NCBI RefSeq assembly: GCF_014203715.1
Contig: NZ_JACHJP010000005.1
Location: 372,001-436,000 of the forward strand
Direction of reading: 5' to 3'
Origin: Streptosporangium saharense
GTDB lineage: Bacteria > Actinomycetota > Actinomycetes > Streptosporangiales > Streptosporangiaceae
DNA length: 64,000 nt
This document shows positions 48,227-56,986 of the stretch, in pieces. Every line of letters begins with the position of its first letter. Within the stretch, counting starts at the first letter, position 1. A model generated the notes under the pieces. That model was not told where the DNA came from. It worked only from the letters and a program-made list of their open reading frames with translations, and did no database searches. The position numbers and the translations under genes are program-made.

Positions 48227-48970
48227 ATGGGTATGAACCTGACCCTCAAGGTCTGGCGCCAGAAGGGCCCCCAGGACGAGGGGCGGATGGTCACCTACCG
48301 GGTCGAGGACGTCTCTCCTGACATGTCCTTCCTGGAGATGCTCGACGTGCTCAACGAGGGTCTCATCCTGGAGGGCGACGACCCGATCGCCTTCGACCAC
48401 GACTGTCGCGAGGGCATCTGCGGCATGTGCGGCATGGTCATCAACGGCGTCGCGCACGGCGAGCAGGTGGCGACCACCACCTGTCAGCTGCACATGCGGC
48501 ATTTCGCGGACAACGCGGTCATCACCATCGAGCCGTGGCGCGCGGCGCCGTTCCCGGTGGTCAAGGACCTGGTCGTGGACCGCTCGGCGTTCGACCGGAT
48601 CATCCAGGCAGGCGGTTTCGTCTCCGTGCCCGCCGGGTCGGCCCCCGACGCGCACAGCGTCCCGGTGAAGAAGGACGACGCCGACGCGGCGTTCGACGCG
48701 GCGACCTGCATCGGCTGCGGCGCCTGTGTCGCGGCCTGCCCGAACGGCTCGGCCTCGCTGTTCACCGCCGCCAAGATCACCCACCTGGGTCTGCTGCCGC
48801 AGGGCCAGCCCGAGCGCGACTCCCGCGCCAGGGCCATGGTCGAGCAGATGGACGCCGAGGGCTTCGGTGGCTGCACCAACACCGGCGAGTGCACGGCGGT
48901 CTGCCCCAAGGGCATCCCGCTGGACACCATCGCCAGGATGAACCACGACTTCCTCAAGGCCTCCCGGTAG
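48227..48970 (+). CDS. sdhB: Succinate dehydrogenase/fumarate reductase iron-sulfur subunit (second copy)
   Basis: A 247-residue iron-sulfur protein with the [2Fe-2S] motif [27 protein letters not shown] and the ferredoxin-type motifs [14 protein letters not shown] and [18 protein letters not shown]. Start options are ATG 48206, 48227 and 48233. The family starts at [11 protein letters not shown], so 48227 or 48233 is most likely, with GAGGAG at 48208-48213 as a distant ribosome site. The 66 bp gap after sdhA is the only loose join in the operon. Confidence 0.93.
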   Translation: MGMNLTLKVWRQKGPQDEGRMVTYRVEDVSPDMSFLEMLDVLNEGLILEGDDPIAFDHDCREGICGMCGMVINGVAHGEQVATTTCQLHMRHFADNAVITIEPWRAAPFPVVKDLVVDRSAFDRIIQAGGFVSVPAGSAPDAHSVPVKKDDADAAFDAATCIGCGACVAACPNGSASLFTAAKITHLGLLPQGQPERDSRARAMVEQMDAEGFGGCTNTGECTAVCPKGIPLDTIARMNHDFLKASR

Positions 48971-48978
48971 GACCCGTT

Positions 48979-49014
48979 CCTGAAAGGCCCGGACCGGTGT
49001 CCGGGCCTTTCAGG
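48979..49014 (+). terminator. Strong terminator of sdhCAB
   Basis: A perfect 16 bp inverted repeat (48979-48994 and 48999-49014, loop CGGT) is followed by GTTTCC, 8 bp after the sdhB stop. Confidence 0.9.
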
Positions 49015-49083
49015 GTTTCCCCGGCTTTCCGTTCAGGGGCATCCCGGATGCGCGCTCCCCGGGGCCGTTGGGAGGATCACCGG

Positions 49084-49773
49084 GTGAAAAGAATCGTGGC
49101 GGCAGGGGGCCTGTTGGCCGTCTCGGTGCTCCTGACGGGGTGTGGGCTGGGAAATCTCGGCCCCGCAGCTCACCATGAGACCGCGACCCACCAGGTCAAG
49201 GAGAAGGTCACCAAGCTGAACGTCAGGGGCGAGTCGGGCGACATCTCGGTCACCGAGGGCAGTGGAAGCACCGTCCAGGTCGTCGAGGTGGCCCGGTGGA
49301 ACGACGAGAAGCCCGAGACCACGCGCAAGGTCGACGGGGAGACCCTGTTCGTGAGCTACAACTGTCCGTCGAGCATGGACAGCTGCGGCGTCGACTACAG
49401 GATCGAGATCCCCAAGGGAATGCCGGTCGATCTGGAGGCGGGGTCGGGGAACATCACCCTCACCTCCCTGACCGGTGACATCACCGTCACCACGGGGTCC
49501 GGCGACATCACCGGCAAGGGCCTGTCGGGCAAGAAGGTCTTCACCGAGGTCGGTTCGGGCAACGCCGAGCTGGGATACACCGCGGTCCCCGACCAGGTCG
49601 AGATGCGCGGCGGCTCCGGCGACGTGACGATCCACCTTCCCCAGGGCCCGTACGACGTGACGGCCAAGGCGGGCTCGGGCGACAGAACGGTCTCCGTCCC
49701 CCAGGACCCCAACTCCTCCCACAAGGTCGTGATGTCCACGGGCTCCGGCAACATCAAGGTCCTCCCGAACTGA
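49084..49773 (+). CDS. DUF4097-like beta-helical lipoprotein
   Basis: A 229-residue lipoprotein. The signal peptide ends in the lipobox LLTGC (Cys21). The mature part is a repetitive beta-helix of DUF4097 type with recurring GSGD(I/V) and GSGN(I/A) turns (ESGDISVTEGSG, GSGNITLTSLTGDITVTTGSGDITG, GSGNAEL, GSGDVTIHLPQG, GSGDRTVSV, GSGNIKVLPN). It is exported and membrane anchored, with no known function. GGAGGA lies 7 nt before GTG 49084. Its last 20 bp overlap the end of the convergent Clp-N gene. Confidence 0.88.
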   Translation: MKRIVAAGGLLAVSVLLTGCGLGNLGPAAHHETATHQVKEKVTKLNVRGESGDISVTEGSGSTVQVVEVARWNDEKPETTRKVDGETLFVSYNCPSSMDSCGVDYRIEIPKGMPVDLEAGSGNITLTSLTGDITVTTGSGDITGKGLSGKKVFTEVGSGNAELGYTAVPDQVEMRGGSGDVTIHLPQGPYDVTAKAGSGDRTVSVPQDPNSSHKVVMSTGSGNIKVLPN

Positions 49774-50323
49774 GCTCCACCGTGATCTCTCCGCGCAGGG
49801 AGCCCGCGTCGATGCCCGCGTCGGCGATGACGCGGGAGGCCAGGCCGCGGCCCTCGCGGAGGATGCCGAGCAGGAGGTGGCCGTCGCGGATGCCCTTCTG
49901 CTTGAGGGCCAGGGTCTCGCGCAGGGACAGTTCCAGGGCCTTCTTGGCCCCGGGGGAGAAGGGGATGTGCCGTCCGCTGCGGCGTCCGTTCCTGGTCGTG
50001 ACGGGGTCGCGGTCGAGGGAGCCGGGGCCGAAGGCGGCCTCGACCCGCTCCCTGATGGCCGACAGGTCGATGCCGATCGACTCAAGGGCCTCGGCGTCGA
50101 GCGCGGGGGCGCGTCTGCCTGGCGTGAGCCGTACGACAGCCTGGTAGGCGCGTTCGTAGTCGAGGCCGTGTCTGCCCAGCACCCGGGAGACCAGGCAGGA
50201 GCGCTGGTCGAGGAGGCCGAGCAGGAGGTGCTCGGTCCCGCAGTGGTCGTGACGGAGCCGTCTGGCGTTCTCCTGGGCGAGGGAGACCGCCTGGCGGCTT
50301 TCCTGGTGGAACCGTTCGAACAT
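49754..50323 (-). CDS. Stand-alone Clp N-domain protein
   Basis: A 189-residue protein made of two Clp_N repeats (about residues 1-75: FERFHQESRQAVSLAQENARRLRHDHCGTEHLLLGLL; and about 120-185: FSPGAKKALELSLRETLALKQKGIRDGHLLLGILREG). There is no AAA+ module, so it cannot unfold substrates itself. It may act as an adaptor or decoy for ClpC, or as a small-molecule sensor. It lies 2 bp after the HTH gene in a two-gene operon divergent from the ABC exporter. Confidence 0.92.
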   Translation of the reverse strand: MFERFHQESRQAVSLAQENARRLRHDHCGTEHLLLGLLDQRSCLVSRVLGRHGLDYERAYQAVVRLTPGRRAPALDAEALESIGIDLSAIRERVEAAFGPGSLDRDPVTTRNGRRSGRHIPFSPGAKKALELSLRETLALKQKGIRDGHLLLGILREGRGLASRVIADAGIDAGSLRGEITVELSSGGP

Positions 50324-50325
50324 CG

Positions 50326-50559
50326 CTACTTCTCCCGTCTCAGCAGCCCGCGGCCACCGGCGTACTTCTTGTGGACCGCCTGCCTCGTGACCTCAAGGCA
50401 GTAGGCGATCTCCTGCCAGGACCAGCCCTGTTCCCTGGCGTTCTCGACCTGGAGGGCCTCAAGCCGGTCCACGAGGATCCGCAGCGCCCGTACGGCCCGC
50501 AGGCCGACGGCCGGGTCGCGGCTGCCCGCGTCCGAGGCCAACTGTGCCGTGTCGCTCAT
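50326..50559 (-). CDS. Small HTH regulator (sigma-region-4/homeodomain-like)
   Basis: A 77-residue protein. The HTH is at the C-terminus: LEALQVENAREQGWSWQEIAYCLEVTRQAVHKKYAGG. The N-terminal helix ([24 protein letters not shown]) may dimerise it. The start ATG 50559 lies about 8 nt from the -10 TACATT, so the mRNA is probably leaderless. It is co-transcribed with the Clp-N gene. The paired inverted repeats in its promoter are the obvious candidate targets. Confidence 0.88.
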   Translation of the reverse strand: MSDTAQLASDAGSRDPAVGLRAVRALRILVDRLEALQVENAREQGWSWQEIAYCLEVTRQAVHKKYAGGRGLLRREK

Positions 50560-50562
50560 GTA

Positions 50563-50607
50563 TGTCAATGTAAGTTGACGCCATGAGGATGTCAACCTAA
50601 ATTGACG
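50563..50607. promoter_or_regulatory. Symmetric divergent promoters with duplicated operator
   Basis: Two 18 bp near-identical elements, TGTCAA-N2-TAAR-TTGACG, lie at 50563-50580 and 50590-50607. Each contains the inverted repeat GTCAA-N6-TTGAC. On the minus strand TTGACA (50595-50590) and TACATT (50572-50567) form a -35/-10 pair at exactly 17 bp for the HTH-ClpN operon. On the plus strand TTGACG (50575-50580) and TAAATT (50598-50603) form a pair at exactly 17 bp for the ABC exporter. Each operator covers the -35 of one promoter and the -10 of the other. Confidence 0.85.
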
Positions 50608-50673
50608 CGACCGGTCTCACGGGGAGAAAACGGTTTGCCGGGTGATCGGGGACTTTGCCAGCCTGGTAGGGCT

Positions 50674-52425
50674 ATGCGTTCCCTGCCTGTCGCCGATCCC
50701 GGCGTTCCCGATGCCCGAAGTCCCTTCCGATACCTCCTCTGGACGGCCCGATCCCAGGCCGGTTCCCTGCTCGTCGGCATCGGTTACGCCATCCTGTGGT
50801 GGACCGCGATGGCCCTGGTCCCCGCCGCCGTCGGCCGTAGCGTGGACGCCGTCTGGAACAAGGACATGCGCGGCCTGCTCATCTGGTCGGCTGTCGTGTT
50901 CGGCCTGGGGGCCGCGCAGGCGGTGACGAGCACCATGCGCCACCGGATGGCCGTCTTCAACTGGCTGTCGGCCGCCTACCGCACGGTCCAGGTGACCGTC
51001 AGGCAGGCGACCAGGCTGGGGGCGACCCTGCCCAAGCGGGTCTCGACCGGCGAGGTGGTCAGCGTCGGCAACTCCGACATCGCCCACATCGGCAACGCGA
51101 TGGACATCCTGCTGCGCGGCACGGGGGCGATCGTCGCCATCGTCACGGTCACCGTCATCCTCATCGGCACCTCGCCCGCGCTCGGCCTGACCGTGCTCAT
51201 CGGTGTGCCGGTCATGGCCGTCGCGGTCGGCCCCCTGCTCAGGCCGCTGCACCGGCGCCAGCACGCCCACCGCGACCTGCAGGGGGAGCTCTCGACGAGG
51301 GCCGCCGACATCGTCGCGGGCCTGCGCGTGCTGCGCGGCGTCGGCGGCGAGCAGATCTTCGCCGAGCGCTACGCGGAGGAGTCCCAGAAGGTACGGCACG
51401 CGGGCGTGCGGGTCGCGGCCGTCGAGGCGACCCTTGAGGGCGCCCAGGTCCTGCTGCCCGGCCTGCTGATCGCGGGAGTGACCTGGCTCGGCGCCAGGGC
51501 CGCGCTCAGCGGGGAGATCACCGTGGGCCAGCTCGTGGCCTTCTACGGCTACGCCGCCTTCCTGATCTCCCCCCTGCGCACGCTCACCGAGGCCGCCGAC
51601 AAGCTGACCAAGGGCCACGTGGCCGCCCGCAGGGTGGTGCGCATCCTCAACCTGCGGCCCGAGGTCACCGGTGGCACCGGGACCTCGCAGGGCGGCCTGC
51701 TGCGTGACGTCGCCTCCGGTGTCGCCGTACGGCCCGGCGTCCTGACCGCCGTCGTCTCCGCCGTCCCCGAGGAGAGCGCCGCCATCGCCGACCGGCTCGG
51801 CCGCTACACCGACGGCGACGTGGACTTCGGCGACGTGCCGCTGGACAGCCTGCCCCTCGACGAGGTCCGCCGCCGGATCCTGGTCGCCGACAACGAGGCG
51901 GGGCTGTTCGCCGGGTCCCTCAGGGACGAACTCGACGTGACCGGGGCCGCCTCCGAGGAGGCCCTCGCGCGTGCCCTGCGCGCCGCGTGCGCCGAGGACG
52001 TCGTCGAGGCGCTGCCCGACGGTCTCGACGCGGCCGTCGCCGAGGCGGGACGGGAGTTCTCCGGCGGCCAGCGCCAGCGGCTGCGCCTGGCCAGGGCGCT
52101 GGCCGCCGATCCCGAGGTGCTCGTCCTCGTCGAACCGACCAGCGCGGTCGACGCGCACAGCGAGGCGCGCATCGCCGTACGGCTGGCGGAGGCGAGGACG
52201 GGCAGGACCACGCTCGTCTGCACCACGAGCCCGCTGGTGCTCGACCACGCCGACCACGTCGTCTACGTGGAGGACGGCGTCGCCCGCGCCCAGGGCACCC
52301 ACAGAGAACTGCTGACCGAGAACGCGGCCTACCGGGCCGTCGTCACCAGGGGAGAGGAGGAGCCCGTGCGACCCCCGGAACCGGCAGGCGTCGGACGCGG
52401 GAACCCGGGAGAGGAGGCCGCGTGA
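50674..52425 (+). CDS. ABC exporter half-transporter with degenerate nucleotide site
   Basis: A 583-residue fused TMD-NBD type I (ABCB-like) exporter half. Six helices cover about residues 20-310. The NBD keeps the signature SGGQRQR (463-466 SGGQ) but has no Walker A: the expected GxxGxGKS position reads VVSAVPEESA (about 359-368). Walker B reads VLVLVEPTSAVD, with Val486 instead of Asp, and the H-loop His is missing (VCTTSPLVL). It can therefore donate a signature to its partner but not bind ATP at its own site. The next gene overlaps in GTGA. The start is ATG 50674; extra upstream codons overlap the promoter. Confidence 0.93.
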   Translation: MRSLPVADPGVPDARSPFRYLLWTARSQAGSLLVGIGYAILWWTAMALVPAAVGRSVDAVWNKDMRGLLIWSAVVFGLGAAQAVTSTMRHRMAVFNWLSAAYRTVQVTVRQATRLGATLPKRVSTGEVVSVGNSDIAHIGNAMDILLRGTGAIVAIVTVTVILIGTSPALGLTVLIGVPVMAVAVGPLLRPLHRRQHAHRDLQGELSTRAADIVAGLRVLRGVGGEQIFAERYAEESQKVRHAGVRVAAVEATLEGAQVLLPGLLIAGVTWLGARAALSGEITVGQLVAFYGYAAFLISPLRTLTEAADKLTKGHVAARRVVRILNLRPEVTGGTGTSQGGLLRDVASGVAVRPGVLTAVVSAVPEESAAIADRLGRYTDGDVDFGDVPLDSLPLDEVRRRILVADNEAGLFAGSLRDELDVTGAASEEALARALRAACAEDVVEALPDGLDAAVAEAGREFSGGQRQRLRLARALAADPEVLVLVEPTSAVDAHSEARIAVRLAEARTGRTTLVCTTSPLVLDHADHVVYVEDGVARAQGTHRELLTENAAYRAVVTRGEEEPVRPPEPAGVGRGNPGEEAA

Positions 52426-54191
52426 GCGCGCAGATCCTCCCGGTCGCCGACCGGGCACAGGTCCGGGCTTACGCCCGCAGGCTCACCCTGAAGTATCCCG
52501 GCACGCTGTCCGCGGCCCTCGGGCTGCACAGCCTGGCCGCGGCCGCGGGCCTGGTCGTGCCGTGGATACTCGGCGACCTCGTCCAGGACATCAGGAACGG
52601 CACCCGGACCGACGTCACCATGGTCGCGCTGGCCATCGCGGGCTTCCTCGCCGCGCAGGGGGTGCTGGTCAGGTTCGCGGTCTACGTCTCCTCGCGGCTG
52701 GGCGAGAAGGTCCTGGCCGAGCTGCGCGAGGAGTTCGTCGGCCGGGTCCTCGCCCTGCCGCTGTCCACGGTCGAACGCGCCGGGTCCGGCGACCTGATCA
52801 CCCGCACCTCGCGGGACGTGGACACCCTTTCCCGCAGCGTACGGCACGCCGTCCCGGAGACCGTGATCGCCCTGGTGGCCTTCGCGATCACCGCGGGGGC
52901 GCTGGTGCTGACCGGGCCGCTGCTCGTGCTGCCCGCCCTGGTGGTCGTGCCGCTGCTGTGGATCTCGACGCGGTGGTATCTCAGGCGGGCGCGGGACGGC
53001 TACCTGCGGGAGAACGCCGCCTACGCGGACATGACCGAGGGTCTGGCCGAGACCGTCGGTGGCGCCCGTACCGTCGAGGCCCTGGGACTGCAGGACCGTA
53101 GGCGGCGCCGTACGGACACCGACATCGCCAGGTCGTGGGCGGCCGAGCGCTACACCCTCGGGCTGCGCATGGTGTGGTTCCCCGCCGTCGAGTTCGGCTA
53201 CGTGCTCCCGATCGTGACGACGCTGCTGGCCGGGGGCGTCTTCTACATGCAGGGGTGGGTCACGATCGCCCAGGTGACGGCCGCCACGCTGTACATGCAG
53301 CAGCTCGCCGACCCGCTCGACCGGCTGATGTCGTGGATCGACGAACTCCAGGTGGGCGGCGCCTCCATGGCCAGGCTGCTGGGCGTCGCCGAGGTGCCCG
53401 ACGACCGGGCCGAGGGTTCGGACACGCCGGAGGGGGAGGAACTGCGGGCCGCCGACGTCCGCTACGCCTACCGCGAGGGCCACGACGTGCTGCACGGCGT
53501 CGATCTGGTGGTCAGGCCGGGGGAGCGGCTGGCCATGGTCGGCCCCTCGGGGGCGGGCAAGTCCACGCTCGGCCGTCTGCTCGCGGGCGTCCACGGGCCG
53601 CGCACCGGCTCGGTCACGGTCGGCGGCGCCTCGCTGGTCGAGCTTCCGCTCGACGACCTGCGCGGCCACGTCGCGCTGGTGACCCAGGAGCACCACGTCT
53701 TCCGTGGCACGCTGCGGGACAACGTGCTGATCGCCCGGCCCGACGCCGACGACGACCAGGTCAGGGCGGCCCTTGAGGCGGTCGACGCCTGGGAGTGGAC
53801 CGTCGGCCTGCCCGAGGGGCTGGACACGATGGTCGGCTCCGGCGGCGAAGCCGTCCCGCCCGCGCAGGCCCAGCAGCTCGCCCTGGCCCGCCTGGTGCTG
53901 GCCGACCCGCACACCCTGGTCCTGGACGAGGCGACCTCGCTGATCGACCCCAGGGCGGCCCGCTCTCTTGAGCGTTCGCTGGCCGCGGTGCTCGACGGGC
54001 GCACGGTGATCGCCATCGCCCACCGCCTCTACACGGCGCACGACGCCGACCGGGTCGCGGTGGTCGAGGACGGGCGGATCAGCGAACTCGGCTCCCACGA
54101 CGAGCTGGTCGCGGCGGGCGGTTCCTACGCCGCGCTGTGGAGCAGCTGGCACGGAAGGCCGGTGGGGACCGACACGCCAAGGGCGGGGTGA
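52422..54191 (+). CDS. ABC exporter half-transporter with intact Walker motifs
   Basis: A 589-residue TMD-NBD partner. Walker A GPSGAGKST (374-382), Q-loop VTQEHHVF, Walker B LVLDEATS (Asp502, catalytic Glu503) and the H-loop IAIAHRL (His534) are intact. The signature is lost: LSGGQ is replaced by VPPAQ (478-482) in GGEAVPPAQAQQLALARL. With the preceding protein it must form a heterodimer with one complete composite ATP site. Substrates may be drugs, lipids or peptides. GGAGG precedes GTG 52422. Confidence 0.94.
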   Translation: MSAQILPVADRAQVRAYARRLTLKYPGTLSAALGLHSLAAAAGLVVPWILGDLVQDIRNGTRTDVTMVALAIAGFLAAQGVLVRFAVYVSSRLGEKVLAELREEFVGRVLALPLSTVERAGSGDLITRTSRDVDTLSRSVRHAVPETVIALVAFAITAGALVLTGPLLVLPALVVVPLLWISTRWYLRRARDGYLRENAAYADMTEGLAETVGGARTVEALGLQDRRRRRTDTDIARSWAAERYTLGLRMVWFPAVEFGYVLPIVTTLLAGGVFYMQGWVTIAQVTAATLYMQQLADPLDRLMSWIDELQVGGASMARLLGVAEVPDDRAEGSDTPEGEELRAADVRYAYREGHDVLHGVDLVVRPGERLAMVGPSGAGKSTLGRLLAGVHGPRTGSVTVGGASLVELPLDDLRGHVALVTQEHHVFRGTLRDNVLIARPDADDDQVRAALEAVDAWEWTVGLPEGLDTMVGSGGEAVPPAQAQQLALARLVLADPHTLVLDEATSLIDPRAARSLERSLAAVLDGRTVIAIAHRLYTAHDADRVAVVEDGRISELGSHDELVAAGGSYAALWSSWHGRPVGTDTPRAG

Positions 54192-54320
54192 GGGAAAACC
54201 ATCCTGACCGGTGGGGAAAGGACGGGTGCATCTCCCGGGGGAGACGACCCCGCGTGGCTACAGTGATCGTCACCGACAGTAGTCGGTCGAGTGCGAGTAG
54301 TCACAGGAAGGGGTGTCCCC

Positions 54321-54773
54321 GTGTCACCTGAATCAATCGCATCCGTCACGAGCTCGACGCTGGGCAGGTTCCTGGCGGGAGCGGCTCTCGTCGTTCCCGC
54401 CTTCATGGCCTGTGGAGGACCGGCAGAGGCCGCGGTTCCCACCGGTCACACCGTCGCCGTGGACCCGGTCCCCGCGGTGACGCCCTCACCCGGCGCCACC
54501 AAGACCAGGCGGCCCACCAAGCGGGACAGGGCCGTGCAGCAGGACCGGACCGACCGTGAGACGACCGGTGGCCGCAGTGGCGGCAAGGTCGGCGGCAGGG
54601 GCGGTGGCAAGGAGGGCGGCGCCAGCGGCCCCAACGGCGGCAACACCTACGACCCCGAGGCCAGCGCCGACGACGCCGCCCCCGGGGGCCGCAGCGCGGG
54701 CGTCGGACCCGGCGCGAGCAACAGCCGCAACGGCATCAAGCGCTCGGCGGGCAAGTGGCAGCGGTTCAAGTGA
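54321..54773 (+). CDS. Secreted Gly/Arg-rich hypothetical protein
   Basis: A 150-residue protein with a signal peptide (about residues 1-37, ending GGPAEAA) and a mature part rich in Gly, Arg, Lys and Ser (GGRSGGKVGGRGGGKEGG), basic and probably disordered. No family is recognised. GGAAGGGG lies upstream of GTG 54321. It is probably exported to the wall; a cell-wall or nucleic acid-binding role is only a guess. Confidence 0.65.
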   Translation: MSPESIASVTSSTLGRFLAGAALVVPAFMACGGPAEAAVPTGHTVAVDPVPAVTPSPGATKTRRPTKRDRAVQQDRTDRETTGGRSGGKVGGRGGGKEGGASGPNGGNTYDPEASADDAAPGGRSAGVGPGASNSRNGIKRSAGKWQRFK

Positions 54774-54797
54774 CCGTCCGGGCCTGAAGCGTGACAA

Positions 54798-54836
54798 GGC
54801 GGCCGCCGTACCTCATGGAGGGGTACGGCGGCCGCC
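54798..54836. terminator. Bidirectional terminator between the secreted protein and S9 peptidase genes
   Basis: A perfect 15 bp inverted repeat (54798-54812 and 54822-54836, 9 nt loop) sits between two convergent stop codons. Confidence 0.85.
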
Positions 54837-54841
54837 CCCTG

Positions 54842-56911
54842 TCAGGACAGGGCCTTGTTGAGGAAGTCCACCTGGAGCAGCAGGAGGTTCTCGGCCACGA
54901 CCTCCTGCGGGGTCATGTGGGTCACGCCGGACAGCGGCAGCACGCTGTGCGGGCGCCCCGCGGCCAGCAGGGCGGACGACAGGCGCAGCGTGTGGGCCGC
55001 CACCACGTTGTCGTCGGCCAGGCCGTGGATCAGCAGGAGCGGGCGCTCCAGTTTCTCCGCGTCCGCGAACAGCGACGAGGCGTCGTAGTGCCCCTCCGAG
55101 GGCTGGCCGAGATAGCGCTCGGTGTAGCAGGTGTCGTAGAGCCGCCAGTCGGTCACCGGAGCACCGGCGACGGCCGCGTGGAAGACGTCGGGCCGCCGCA
55201 GTACGGCCAGCGCCGCGAGATAGCCGCCGAACGACCAGCCCCTGATGCCGACCCTGGACAGGTCGAGGTCGTCGGGGAAGCGCGCCGCCGCGCCGTGCAG
55301 GGCGTCCACCTGGTCGTCGAGGACCGGGGTCGCCAGGTCGTGCAGGATCGCCCGCTCGAACTCGGGGCCGCGTCCCGGGGTCCCACGGCCGTCGGCGACC
55401 ACGACCGCGAAGCCCTGGTCGGCGAACCACTGGCTGGTCAGGTAGGCGCCGGAGGCGGCGAGGACACGCTGGGCGTGCGGCCCGCCGTACGGGTCCATGA
55501 GGACCGGCAGCTTCGCCGAGCCGGGCACGTGTCCTGACGGGAAGATCACCGCGGTGGCCAGCTCGCGCTCGCCCGCGCGGATCAGGGAGACCCGCAGGTC
55601 GAGGCCGTGGCGCTCGGCGTGGGAGGTGATGTGGCCGACGTGGCGGCCGTGGTGGGAGACGCGGGTGACGGCTCCCTCTCCGTCGAGCGTCTGGCCGGTG
55701 ATCACGAGGGTCCCGCCCGCCGTCTGGCCGCTGTAGACGCCGCTGTCCTGCGGGCTGACCAGGGTGATGCGCCCATCCTTGTAGGCCCACAGCGCGATCT
55801 CGGTCGGCTCGCCGCTGGCGCGGAACAGCACCGTGTCACCGTTGACGCCCACGACGTCGCGGACCTGGAGGGACGCCGGGGTGACGGGCTGGTCGCCGAC
55901 GACCAGGCGACGGCCCCCGTCGAGGCTCGTCACCCAGACCAGGGAGCCGTCCGACAGGTGGGCGGGGACGCCGGTGACGACGTCGAGCCAGGCGGGATCG
56001 GTGTCCTCGCGGACGAGGGAGGAGGTCCCGGTCTCGGGATCGACGTCGAACAGGCGCATGGTCCGCTGGTCGCGCGTCATGGTGATGATCGACAGGCCGT
56101 GGTCGTCCCAGGTGGCGTTGACGAGGTACTCGTCGTCGAAGGGAACCGGGACGCGGCCCCCGGCCAGGGTCAGCACGAACAGCTCGACCTTGGCGTTGGG
56201 CGTGCCCGCCGCGGGGTAGCGCTGCTCGGTCGCGGGCTTGGCGGGGTTGGCCGGGTCGGCGATGTGCCACCTCTCGACGGGCGACTCGTCGGCCCGCTCG
56301 ACCAGTACGGCGTCGCCGGACGGGGACCACCAGTAGCCCCGCATCCGGTCCATCTCCTCGGCGGCGATGAACTCGGCCAGGCCGTAGGTCACCTCGGAGG
56401 ACTCGGGGCGGGCCAGCGTGTGGTCCACCTCGTCCTCAAGGTCCTGGATGTGGAACGCGCCACCGGTCACGTAGCCGACGTGCACGCCGGTCGGGGAGAG
56501 CCGGGGATCGACGACCGGGCCCGGGGTGCGCAGGTGGCGCACGCTCCTGGTCCTCAGATCCACGACGTACAGCCCGCCGGAGAGCGCGAAGGCGGCCGTG
56601 GTCACCGCGGCGTCGGTGCTGTAGGCGACGATGCCGCCCGCCGACTCCCTGCTGCGCTCGCGGCGCGCCCGTTCCTCCGGTGGCAGGTTCTCCTCGTCGG
56701 CGGCGATGACCCGGGGATCGGCGATCAGCCGTTCCGCGCCGCTGGCCACGTCGAACTCCCACAGACAGGTGACCGGGTCACAGCCGCCCTTGGTCCGCAG
56801 GAAGACAATCCGCGCACCGTCGGGCGCGACCGTGAAGGCACGGGGAACGCCGAGGGTGAAGCGGCGGGTCCTTGCGTGCAGACGAGGAAAACTCTCACTC
56901 ATACCAGTCAT
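54842..56911 (-). CDS. S9-family prolyl oligopeptidase / dipeptidyl peptidase IV-like
   Basis: About 689 residues. The N-terminal two-thirds is a beta-propeller with DPP IV-like segments (EFIAAEEMDRMRGYWWSPSGDAVLVERAD). The C-terminal alpha/beta-hydrolase carries the triad Ser in GWSFGGYLAA, Asp in HGLADDNV and His in GVTHMTP. The double Glu in AAEEMDR matches the DPP IV amino-terminus-binding glutamates, so it probably removes N-terminal dipeptides. There is no signal peptide, so it is likely cytoplasmic. ATG 56911 or 56902 is the likely start. Confidence 0.92.
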   Translation of the reverse strand: MTGMSESFPRLHARTRRFTLGVPRAFTVAPDGARIVFLRTKGGCDPVTCLWEFDVASGAERLIADPRVIAADEENLPPEERARRERSRESAGGIVAYSTDAAVTTAAFALSGGLYVVDLRTRSVRHLRTPGPVVDPRLSPTGVHVGYVTGGAFHIQDLEDEVDHTLARPESSEVTYGLAEFIAAEEMDRMRGYWWSPSGDAVLVERADESPVERWHIADPANPAKPATEQRYPAAGTPNAKVELFVLTLAGGRVPVPFDDEYLVNATWDDHGLSIITMTRDQRTMRLFDVDPETGTSSLVREDTDPAWLDVVTGVPAHLSDGSLVWVTSLDGGRRLVVGDQPVTPASLQVRDVVGVNGDTVLFRASGEPTEIALWAYKDGRITLVSPQDSGVYSGQTAGGTLVITGQTLDGEGAVTRVSHHGRHVGHITSHAERHGLDLRVSLIRAGERELATAVIFPSGHVPGSAKLPVLMDPYGGPHAQRVLAASGAYLTSQWFADQGFAVVVADGRGTPGRGPEFERAILHDLATPVLDDQVDALHGAAARFPDDLDLSRVGIRGWSFGGYLAALAVLRRPDVFHAAVAGAPVTDWRLYDTCYTERYLGQPSEGHYDASSLFADAEKLERPLLLIHGLADDNVVAAHTLRLSSALLAAGRPHSVLPLSGVTHMTPQEVVAENLLLLQVDFLNKALS

Positions 56912-56986
56912 CTTGCCAGTACGGCCCCACAAAGGGATCTCCCCGGCCGGTCCAAATGACCGTGATCATGGGAGAAACTTGGGCAA

